NCBI RefSeq assembly: GCF_015244745.1
Contig: NZ_JABCQI010000001.1
Location: forward strand, 248,001-312,000
DNA from: Gluconobacter cadivus
Lineage (GTDB): Bacteria > Pseudomonadota > Alphaproteobacteria > Acetobacterales > Acetobacteraceae
DNA: 64,000 bases
Direction: 5' to 3'
Shown: one piece after another, positions 1 through 6,647 of the stretch
Layout: each line of letters starts with the position of its first letter
How positions within the stretch are numbered: the first letter of the stretch is position 1
Translations under genes and position numbers: made by a program
Notes under the pieces: model-generated
Database searches by the model: none
Seen by the model: the letters and a program-made list of their open reading frames with translations, nothing else
What the model was told of the DNA's origin: nothing

Positions 1-1
1 C

Positions 2-265
2 ACGCATGTTCACGTCCGCGGCGTCCTGCACAGTTATAAGATCCATATCGGAACGGGAAACATCTTCCTCGATCCCGACCAGCGCTATATCTGCATCGTA
101 CCTGACATTCGCAAAAAGAAATCCAGCATCGCCCTGCCTTTCGACGACGACCAAACCCTCTCGGTCATCCTATCGAAACTCTTCCTTCTTGCCACCGATG
201 ACAAAATTACCGATCCCGTCATCCTCCGGCAGTTCCCCGCATCCACCCCGGAACAAACATCTTGA
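2..265 (+). CDS. C-terminal fragment of a DUF4132/DUF7737-type protein (5' end outside window)
   Basis: The reading frame is open from the first bases of the window to a TGA at 263-265 and gives about 87 residues. The segment VLHSYKIHIGTGNIF, then YICIVPD, LPFDDDQTLSVILSKLFLLA and DDKITDPVILRQF matches what I know of the DUF7737 module, which ends large proteins that also carry DUF4132. In those proteins the module repeatedly pairs a YKIHxGSGN strand with an ILSKxFLLADDxKITD helix. The family has no established biochemical role that I can name. The next gene, rlmJ, starts at a TTG overlapping this stop, so the two are probably co-translated. Family assignment is from motif memory. Confidence 0.6.
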   Translation, partial: THVHVRGVLHSYKIHIGTGNIFLDPDQRYICIVPDIRKKKSSIALPFDDDQTLSVILSKLFLLATDDKITDPVILRQFPASTPEQTS

Positions 266-1101
266 ACTACCGTCACATCTATCACGCCGGAAACTTCGCC
301 GACTGCATGAAGCATGCTCTGCTTCTGGCGCTCATCAAGGCGCTCAAGCGGAAACCCGCAGGTTTTCTCGTCCTCGACACCCATGCCGGATGCGGCCGGT
401 ACGATCTGACGTCCGAAGAAGCTGAAAAAACTGGCGAATGGCGCGCAGGCATCGGCCAGCTTCTGAACAGTCCGACCGCAGCACCACTTGCGGATTATCT
501 CAACGCCGTCCGCCCCAACGTGCAGGACCGGCATCGCTACCCCGGCTCCCCGGCCTTCGCTCGTGCCGAACTGCGTCCGCAAGACCAGCTCATCGCCTGC
601 GAACTGCACCCCGAAGACGTCCGGCCCCTTCGCCGCCTCTTCCATGCGGACCCGCAGGCCGCCGTTCATCACCGTGACGGTTACGAGGCCCTGCGCGCGC
701 TCCTGCCGCCAAAGGATTTCAAGCGCGGCCTCATTCTCATTGATCCGCCGTTTGAAAAACCGGACGATTTCGCGCGCTGTGCAGAGGCCATCGCCCTGAT
801 CCGCAATCGTTTCCGCGCCGGCATCGTCGCCGTCTGGTACCCGATCAAGCACCGTACACCTGTCCGCGCCTTCTATACGGCCCTTCAGGACGCGGGCATC
901 CGGGATATGCTCGCCTGCGAGTTTCTGCTGCATCCGCCTGTCGATCCGTCCCGCCTGAACGGTTGTGGTCTGCTGGTCGTCAACGCCCCGTTCGGCTTCG
1001 AGGACGAGGCGCGCAATATTCTTGAAGCCCTTGCTGTCAGCCTGCATTCTCCGGACGCAGAAGATATCAAGATCACGATCGAACGGCTGGCAGAGGAATA
1101 A
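262..1101 (+). CDS. rlmJ: 23S rRNA (adenine(2030)-N(6))-methyltransferase RlmJ
   Basis: Protein of 279 residues. The N-terminal signature YRHIYHAGNFADCMKH and the SAM-binding LDTHAGCGRYDL (about 38-49) are diagnostic of RlmJ, which N6-methylates A2030 of 23S rRNA. The catalytic motif IV reads DPPF at 161-164, followed by EKPDDF. Length matches the family (about 280). The start is a TTG that overlaps the stop of the upstream gene in a TTGA arrangement. No ATG fits, because the conserved HAGN motif lies only eight residues in. gpsA follows immediately in the same operon. Confidence 0.93.
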   Translation: MNYRHIYHAGNFADCMKHALLLALIKALKRKPAGFLVLDTHAGCGRYDLTSEEAEKTGEWRAGIGQLLNSPTAAPLADYLNAVRPNVQDRHRYPGSPAFARAELRPQDQLIACELHPEDVRPLRRLFHADPQAAVHHRDGYEALRALLPPKDFKRGLILIDPPFEKPDDFARCAEAIALIRNRFRAGIVAVWYPIKHRTPVRAFYTALQDAGIRDMLACEFLLHPPVDPSRLNGCGLLVVNAPFGFEDEARNILEALAVSLHSPDAEDIKITIERLAEE

Positions 1102-1103
1102 TG

Positions 1104-2078
1104 ATGAGCAGACGTCCGCATATCGCCGTCATCGGCGCTGGAGCCTGGGGAACCGCGCTCGCCTGCGCCATGGCGGCTACCGGCGCGGACGTCACGCTCT
1201 GGATGCGAAACCCGGTCCCGCCCGGAACCCGCACCCTGCCGCGTTTGCCTGACATCACCCTGCCCGACACCGTCACCATTACCGGTGATTTCCCGCGCAC
1301 CGCCGATGTCGTGTTGCTCGTAACCCCGATGCAGACCGCCCGCGATGTCTCAACGCGGCTTCAGACCGTGCTCGACCCGGCCGTTCCGGTCGTGACCTGC
1401 TGCAAGGGGCTGGAACAGGCCACCGCCCTCCTGCCGCTCGATGTACTGGCCCAGACCATGCCGAACCGTCCGACAGGTGTCCTTTCCGGTCCGAATTTCG
1501 CCATCGAAATCGCCAGGGGCCTCCCTGCCGCCGCAACGCTGGCCTGCGCGGACCTTGCGCTTGCACAGACCCTCACGGCGCTCCTCAACACATCCAGCTT
1601 TCGTCTTTATGCCAGCGATGACGCCGCCGGCGTTCAGCTTGCAGGAGCCGCCAAGAACGTCATTGCTATCGGCGCAGGCATCACGATCGGCGCTGGACTG
1701 GGCGAAAACGCCCGCGCTGCTCTTATCACCCGCGCGGTGGCTGAAATCGGCCGCCTCGCCGAAGCCATTGGAGGGCGTGCCAGCACGCTTGCGGGCCTCT
1801 CGGGCATGGGGGATCTTATTCTGACCTGCACTGGTCGCGGTTCACGCAACTACAGTGTTGGGCTCGAACTCGGTGAAGGTCGTCCGCTCGCGGATATTCT
1901 CGCTTCACGCACGACAGTTGCGGAAGGCGTTCTGACCGCGCCCGCCATGCTCGCGCTCGCCCGCAAACACAACGTGCGGGTGCCGATTATCGAGACCGTC
2001 ACCCGTCTCCTCAACGAAGGCGTTTCGATCGAGGAAGCGCGTCATCTTCTGCTGGACCGCCCCCCGACCCGGGAATAA
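1104..2078 (+). CDS. gpsA: NAD(P)+-dependent glycerol-3-phosphate dehydrogenase GpsA
   Basis: Reduces dihydroxyacetone phosphate to sn-glycerol 3-phosphate for phospholipid synthesis in the cytosol. The N-terminal Rossmann motif GAGAWGTALA (about 10-19) is typical. SGPNFAIEIARG, AGAAKNVIAIGAG (catalytic Lys about 184) and GLSGMGDLILTC follow in the family order. Length is about 324 residues, as usual. Two tandem ATGs occur at 1101 and 1104. The second is chosen because GAGGA at 1093-1097 then sits at a better spacing; the first would overlap the rlmJ stop. Transcribed with rlmJ. Confidence 0.95.
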   Translation: MSRRPHIAVIGAGAWGTALACAMAATGADVTLWMRNPVPPGTRTLPRLPDITLPDTVTITGDFPRTADVVLLVTPMQTARDVSTRLQTVLDPAVPVVTCCKGLEQATALLPLDVLAQTMPNRPTGVLSGPNFAIEIARGLPAAATLACADLALAQTLTALLNTSSFRLYASDDAAGVQLAGAAKNVIAIGAGITIGAGLGENARAALITRAVAEIGRLAEAIGGRASTLAGLSGMGDLILTCTGRGSRNYSVGLELGEGRPLADILASRTTVAEGVLTAPAMLALARKHNVRVPIIETVTRLLNEGVSIEEARHLLLDRPPTRE

Positions 2079-2087
2079 CGCCGCGCC

Positions 2088-2612
2088 TTAGTGAAGAACG
2101 GCGCAGGCTACCCGGTCTCCCGAACCGCCAATCGGCTGGGTCTGATAATCATCCGGCTTGGCATGCACCACCACAGATGCGCCGTCGGCATCCATCAGCG
2201 CAGGCAGGGCTTTGCCACCCTTCAGCGAAACCAGTGTGGAATAAAGCTCTACCGTCGCGGTCCCGTCTGGTGCGACATACAGATTCGGCAGATCACCGGC
2301 GTCATTCGCATCCGCTTTCAGCAGACCATGCACCACCGGCGTTGTCGCATGAACATGCGCGCCTGCACTGGTGAATTTCGGGGCCGCGCAATTGCCCTTT
2401 TCATGAAAATGGATGCCGTGCCATCCCGGCGTCAGCCCCTGCACCTGAAGGCGCAGCAGAACGCCCTTTGGCGCATCCGTCACGGTCACGATTCCATGAG
2501 ACGCGCCATCCGTCCCTTTCAGTTCTCCCGAAACACTGTCTGCCGCACAGGCCAGAGAAGGGATGGCTATGGCGGAGGCCAGAAGAAGGGTCAGAAATCC
2601 GGAACGACGCAT
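2088..2612 (-). CDS. sodC: periplasmic Cu/Zn superoxide dismutase SodC
   Basis: Dismutates superoxide in the periplasm. A hydrophobic signal peptide spans the first 22 or so residues, with likely cleavage after SLACAA. The copper-site pattern GLTPGWHGIHFHEKGNC, then SAGAHVHATTPVVHG, DANDAGDLPNL and the C-terminal GGSGDRVACAV give the metal-ligand histidines, the bridging histidine, the aspartate and the Cys pair of the family. The ATG at 2612 is preferred; an in-frame GTG at 2618 is the alternative. Convergent with gpsA. A near-consensus Fur-like box lies about 30 bp upstream (2641-2655). Confidence 0.93.
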   Translation of the reverse strand: MRRSGFLTLLLASAIAIPSLACAADSVSGELKGTDGASHGIVTVTDAPKGVLLRLQVQGLTPGWHGIHFHEKGNCAAPKFTSAGAHVHATTPVVHGLLKADANDAGDLPNLYVAPDGTATVELYSTLVSLKGGKALPALMDADGASVVVHAKPDDYQTQPIGGSGDRVACAVLH

Positions 2613-2640
2613 GGGCACTCACAGTCTTTGTAAAGTCAGA

Positions 2641-2655
2641 TGATAACTATTCTCA
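2641..2655. promoter_or_regulatory. candidate Fur box upstream of sodC
   Basis: The 15-mer TGATAACTATTCTCA matches the 7-1-7 Fur consensus TGATAATnATTATCA at 12 of 14 specified positions. It lies in the short gap between the nucleoside transporter and sodC, about 30 bp upstream of the sodC ATG, a sensible place for repression. Regulation by iron is inferred only from this match. Confidence 0.5.
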
Positions 2656-2709
2656 TCTTAACTCAGGTAAGGCAAATCTTCCGATCAGAGATTCGTGATC
2701 TGCCGAAAA

Positions 2710-3915
2710 TCAGACGAACAGCCCTGCAATGACCGCGCTCATCGCATTGGACAGCGTTCCCGCCACAACGGCTCGCACCGCAAGCGACGCCACATCCGTC
2801 CGCCGACGCGGCTCCGCACTTCCGAACGCACCAATAAGAATGCCGATCGTCGAAATATTCGCAAATCCGCACAGGGCAAAGGACAGGATCGTGATTGTCC
2901 GCTGAGACAGCGCATGGGCATGGATCAGCGGCGACAGGTTCACATAGGCCACGAACTCATTGAATGCGATCTTCTGCCCCAACAGCCCCCCCGCCACGAC
3001 ACACTCGCTCCACGGCACGCCAAGCAGCCAGGCAAAGGGCGCAAAGACCATGCCCAGAATCCACGACAACGACAGCCCGACCGCACCGAGAAGCCCATTT
3101 GCCAACGCAATCAGCCCCACGAAGGCAATCAGAACAGACCCCACCGCCACCGCGATCTTCGCACCATTCATCGCACCATCGGCGATGGCCTCAAACATGC
3201 TGTGATGCCCGTGATCCGCCCCCGCAATCTGCGCGCCAGAGCGGCGCGGCCCCGGAAACAGAATGCGTGAAAACAGCAAGCCGCCCGGGATAGCCATGAA
3301 AGACGCCGCCAGCAGGTTCTCCATCGGCACACCCAATGACGCATATCCCGCCAGCACCGACCCCGCGATGGACGACGTTCCACTGCACAGAACCGTCGCC
3401 AGTTCTCCCTCCGACATTTCTGCAAGACAGGTCTGAAGCGCGATCGGTATCTCGCTCTGCCCCAGAAAGATCGTCAGCACCGCTGCAAACGATTCCAGCC
3501 CTGTCGTTCCCAGGATCCGCGAGAGCGCTCCACCAATCAGCTTCGAGAGGAACTGCAACACGCCCCAGTGCTGTAAAAGCCCGAGAAGTGCAGCGACATA
3601 GACGATCTCCGGCAGCACCTTCAGCGCAAAAACGAAGCCGCCATTGCCGAACAATCCATCCATTTTCGGGCCAACAAGACCACCAAACAGAAACGCACTG
3701 CCCACATCCCCGAAGGACAGAACCTTCGTCACCGCATCGGACACGACATGCAGTCCATGTGCGCCTGCCGGAATCCACAGCACGACCGCCGCAATCAGCA
3801 CCTGCAACAGCAGGGCCCGCCCCACCAGAGCCCAGTCGATGGCCCGGCGGTTGGTAGACAGGAGCGCCCCCAGAAACAGAAGCCCGGCCATGCCGAAAAG
3901 GACGCGCAGGATCAC
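2710..3915 (-). CDS. concentrative nucleoside transporter, CNT (NupC) family
   Basis: A polytopic inner-membrane protein of 401 residues, the usual bacterial CNT length. Family features in order are an N-terminal helix pair, SAFLFGGLVGPKMDGLF (about 92-108), FALKVLPEIVYVAALLGLL, the substrate-binding segment FLGQSEIPIALQ, SGTSSIAGSVLAGYASLG, and a C-terminal NEFVAYVNLSPL/CGFANISTIGILIG region. CNT proteins couple nucleoside uptake to H+ or Na+. The start is a GTG with GAGGAG 9 nt upstream. A six-codon upstream frame (ATG at 3932) ends in a TGA overlapping this GTG. Substrate range cannot be read from sequence. Confidence 0.9.
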   Translation of the reverse strand: MILRVLFGMAGLLFLGALLSTNRRAIDWALVGRALLLQVLIAAVVLWIPAGAHGLHVVSDAVTKVLSFGDVGSAFLFGGLVGPKMDGLFGNGGFVFALKVLPEIVYVAALLGLLQHWGVLQFLSKLIGGALSRILGTTGLESFAAVLTIFLGQSEIPIALQTCLAEMSEGELATVLCSGTSSIAGSVLAGYASLGVPMENLLAASFMAIPGGLLFSRILFPGPRRSGAQIAGADHGHHSMFEAIADGAMNGAKIAVAVGSVLIAFVGLIALANGLLGAVGLSLSWILGMVFAPFAWLLGVPWSECVVAGGLLGQKIAFNEFVAYVNLSPLIHAHALSQRTITILSFALCGFANISTIGILIGAFGSAEPRRRTDVASLAVRAVVAGTLSNAMSAVIAGLFV

Positions 3916-4062
3916 TCAGGCAAACTCCTCATGAAAAACAGGTAGAACTGAACCTGAAACGATCTGAACCTGTCCATCATGTCACGTTCTGTCCACCCCT
4001 CCTCTCTCGCCTGCACGCGCCTGACCCGCTAGGATGCCGCCCGACTGATAGGGAAACGCCCC

Positions 4063-4557
4063 ATGACCTGTGCCTATGATTTCAGCCTCCCCGGCCTGTC
4101 CGGCGATACGATCGACCTTTCGACCTATCGCGGACGACCACTGCTGATTGTCAACACGGCTTCAAAATGCGGCTTCACCCCGCAATATGAAGACCTCCAG
4201 CATGTCTGGTCCCGTTATGGCCGCGACACATCGGATGGTCTGATGGTCATTGGTATTCCGTCAAACGATTTCGGCGAGCAGGAACCCGGCTCTGCGGCAG
4301 ATATCAAGACTTTCTGTTACCGCAACTACGGCGTTTCTTTTCCCATGACAGCCAAACAGCATGTCCGCGGCCCTGAAATTACGCCGATTTTTCAGTGGCT
4401 TGATAAGCAGGGCGGCTTCCTCGCCCGCCCACGCTGGAATTTCTACAAATACCTGATCGACCGCGACGGCAATCTTGCGAACTGGTTCACCCCGCTGGCC
4501 AAACCGGCCTCCAACCGGGTCGAGGAAGCCATCCGCAGGGTTATCCTGAGCAACTGA
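4063..4557 (+). CDS. glutathione peroxidase family thiol peroxidase
   Basis: Reduces hydroperoxides; cytosolic, no signal peptide. The peroxidatic Cys36 lies in NTASKCGFTPQY, Gln73 in the NDFGEQ motif, and Trp125/Asn126 in RWNFYKYL, forming the GPx catalytic tetrad. A second cysteine, Cys85 in IKTFCYRNYG, occupies the resolving position of 2-Cys, thioredoxin-dependent GPx enzymes, so thioredoxin may be the real reductant. Length of 164 residues is normal. AGGGA precedes the ATG by 8 nt. A candidate terminator follows at 4564-4601. Confidence 0.92.
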   Translation: MTCAYDFSLPGLSGDTIDLSTYRGRPLLIVNTASKCGFTPQYEDLQHVWSRYGRDTSDGLMVIGIPSNDFGEQEPGSAADIKTFCYRNYGVSFPMTAKQHVRGPEITPIFQWLDKQGGFLARPRWNFYKYLIDRDGNLANWFTPLAKPASNRVEEAIRRVILSN

Positions 4558-4563
4558 CGGGCT

Positions 4564-4601
4564 GCCCTCACACAGGAGAGATGTGGGCTATCGTCTTTTT
4601 T
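4564..4601 (+). terminator. candidate Rho-independent terminator after the peroxidase gene
   Basis: An imperfect stem formed by GCCCTCACA (4564-4572) and TGTGGGC (4582-4588) is followed within a few bases by six T at 4596-4601. The stem needs a bulge, so confidence is limited. Confidence 0.4.
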
Positions 4602-4663
4602 CCTTGAATATCCGTATCGAAATCCGTCACAGTTCAAGTCAGAAATGTGACAGGAGATTCGTT

Positions 4664-4909
4664 ATGAAGGACTCAGTACTCCGTCCGATCCTGCCTCTTC
4701 TGGTGGTTGCGGCTCTTGGCGCCCTGACCCCGGCCGTGGCCCATCACGTCACGACTTTCCTTGGCCTGTCCGGTATTTTCTGGGCCAGCGCCATGCTGAT
4801 GCTGGAAGTCACGCTTCTCTGCATCGGTCTTGCTGCCGTCCGCCCGAGCATGGCCCCCTCGCAGCGCACCACGACGACCCCGTACAACCGCGAAACGATC
4901 CTGCGCTGA
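4664..4909 (+). CDS. small two-helix membrane protein, unknown function
   Basis: Predicted 81-residue protein. The ATG at 4664 is chosen because AGGAG sits at 4652-4656. An in-frame upstream extension exists but lacks a ribosome site. Residues about 7-27 form a hydrophobic helix ending ALTPAVAHH that could be a signal peptide or an anchor. A second helix spans about 31-58. The tail is polar and Thr-rich (PSQRTTTTPYNRETILR). I recognise no family. It stands alone between the peroxidase terminator and murJ. Confidence 0.6.
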   Translation: MKDSVLRPILPLLVVAALGALTPAVAHHVTTFLGLSGIFWASAMLMLEVTLLCIGLAAVRPSMAPSQRTTTTPYNRETILR

Positions 4910-4985
4910 GGCCGATCCGCCACGGCGTGTTTTTCCTGTCACGGAGCATATGTCGCGGCGCTGAATGATAGGCTAGGATCAGGAA

Positions 4986-6542
4986 ATGCTTCGCAATTTC
5001 CTGACAGTCGGCAGCTGGACCATGCTTTCGCGTGTCCTCGGCCTCGTTCGTGACCAGCTTCTCGCCGCGTTCCTTGGTGCCGGCCCCGTTCAGGACGCCT
5101 ACCTGATCGCGCTGAGGCTGCCCAACATGTTCCGGCGTCTTTTCGGCGAAGGCGCGTTCAACGCGGCGTTCGTGCCGATGTTCACCGAGCGTTACGAAAC
5201 AAAAGGCCCGCAGCCCGCGCTGCGCTTCGCCGGTCAGGCGCTTTCCGGCCTGATGCTGTGGCTTGCGCTGCTGACGATCCTTGCCGAAATTTTCATGCCG
5301 CTGGTTGTGAGCTTCATCGGTTCGGGCCTCACCGGCACCCGTTTCGAAATCGCGGTGCACCTTTCACGAATCACTTTCCCTTACATGCTCCTGATCTGCG
5401 GCGCGGCTCTCGTTTCGGGCATTCTCAACGGGCTTGGGAAATTCACTGCCGCAGCCGCTGCGTACGTCACCTTCAACATCATCGGCATCGCGGCGATTCT
5501 CCTCGGCGCTCTGGTCTGGCACAATACGGCCGTCGTGAGTGCCTGGGGCGTGACGCTCTCAGGCATCGTGCAGTTTGGCGCTCTCTACTGGGCTGCCCAT
5601 CGCGCAGGGATGGGACCACATCTGACATGGCCCAGCCTGTCGGCAGACATGCGGGCGCTTTTGCGCCGCATGGGGCCGGGCCTTGTCGGCTCCGGCGTCA
5701 CGCAGATCAACCTGACCGTGGACATGATCATCGCAACCCACCTGCCTGTGGGAACGCCTTCGATCCTGTATTTCGCGGACCGTATCAACCAGCTTCCCCT
5801 CGGCGTTCTGGGCTCGGCGGCGGGAACAGCCCTCCTGCCGCTCCTGACCCGCCATATCGCCAATAACGACCGTGCCGCCGTTCATTCCAGCGTCAACCGC
5901 GCCATCGACTACACGCTGCTGCTGACCCTGCCGGCCATGATTGGCATGATCGTCCTCGCCTTCCCCATCATGGCCGCTCTTTTCAGTTACGGTCATTTCA
6001 CCGTCGCAGATGCTCTCCTTTCCGGCCAGTGCCTTCAGGCCTATGCGCTCGGCCTGCCTGCCTTCGTTCTCATCAAGGTTCTCTCCCCGGCCTTTTTCGC
6101 GGAAGGCGACACCGTCACGCCCGTCCGTATCGGTTTCTTCACACTGGGGCTGAACCTTGTCCTCAACCTGCTGCTGTATCGCCCGCTGGGCCATATCGGG
6201 CCGCCGCTGGCCAGCACGATTGCCGCTTTCGCCAACTGCACCCTCCTCGCCATCATTCTGCACCGGCGCGGACTGTTCATCGCAGACCCGCTCCTCAAAG
6301 GCCGCGCGCTCCGCATTATGGGGGCCGCCGTCATGATGGCGCTCTGGGTCGCGGCTTCAGAAAAACTCGCAGCGCCCGACCTGCCTTCCTGGCATGGCGT
6401 GTGGCGCTTCAGCATGCTCATGGCTCTGATTATCTTCGGCATGCTGGTCTATGTCATGACGCTCGATGCCTTGAAGGTGGTGCGCCTGCGTGACGTCGCC
6501 GTGGCTTTCCAGTCACGCCTGAACCGCAGACGCACCCGCTGA
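4986..6542 (+). CDS. murJ: lipid II flippase MurJ (MviN)
   Basis: Flips undecaprenyl-linked peptidoglycan precursor across the inner membrane. The 518-residue polytopic protein (14 helices expected) starts with the signature SMLSRVLGLVRDQLLAAFLG, followed by DAYLIALRLPNMFRRLFGEGAFNAAFVPMF. It later has GLVGSGVTQINLTVDMIIA, and KVLSPAFFAEGDTVTPVRIG, which are conserved through the family. Length is typical. A short TCAGGA ribosome site precedes the ATG. It lies upstream of mutS-glnD, a frequent alphaproteobacterial grouping, although a 9-bp hairpin separates it from mutS. Confidence 0.95.
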   Translation: MLRNFLTVGSWTMLSRVLGLVRDQLLAAFLGAGPVQDAYLIALRLPNMFRRLFGEGAFNAAFVPMFTERYETKGPQPALRFAGQALSGLMLWLALLTILAEIFMPLVVSFIGSGLTGTRFEIAVHLSRITFPYMLLICGAALVSGILNGLGKFTAAAAAYVTFNIIGIAAILLGALVWHNTAVVSAWGVTLSGIVQFGALYWAAHRAGMGPHLTWPSLSADMRALLRRMGPGLVGSGVTQINLTVDMIIATHLPVGTPSILYFADRINQLPLGVLGSAAGTALLPLLTRHIANNDRAAVHSSVNRAIDYTLLLTLPAMIGMIVLAFPIMAALFSYGHFTVADALLSGQCLQAYALGLPAFVLIKVLSPAFFAEGDTVTPVRIGFFTLGLNLVLNLLLYRPLGHIGPPLASTIAAFANCTLLAIILHRRGLFIADPLLKGRALRIMGAAVMMALWVAASEKLAAPDLPSWHGVWRFSMLMALIIFGMLVYVMTLDALKVVRLRDVAVAFQSRLNRRRTR

Positions 6543-6548
6543 CCCCGC

Positions 6549-6572
6549 CCTGCCGGTTCACACACCGGCAGG
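6549..6572 (+). terminator. perfect 9-bp hairpin between murJ and mutS
   Basis: CCTGCCGGT at 6549-6557 pairs perfectly with ACCGGCAGG at 6564-6572 around a TCACAC loop, directly after the murJ stop. There is no T-tract on either side, so it may be an mRNA-stabilising or weak terminating structure rather than a classical terminator. Confidence 0.35.
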
Positions 6573-6647
6573 AAGACGGTATTGCCAAGGCATTGTTTTC
6601 CCCTTCCCCGACCTGACAACCCGGAGACCGGACCCATCGGCACCTTC

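Noticed and set aside
85-1047. 320-codon minus-strand frame antisense to rlmJ
   Set aside because: Composition and lack of motifs mark it as a shadow; rlmJ is certain.
3945-3975. Direct repeat CTGAACCTG (two copies) in the transporter-peroxidase divergent promoter region
   Set aside because: Two 9-base copies about 20 bp apart are noted, but without symmetry or recognisable regulator consensus this may be chance.
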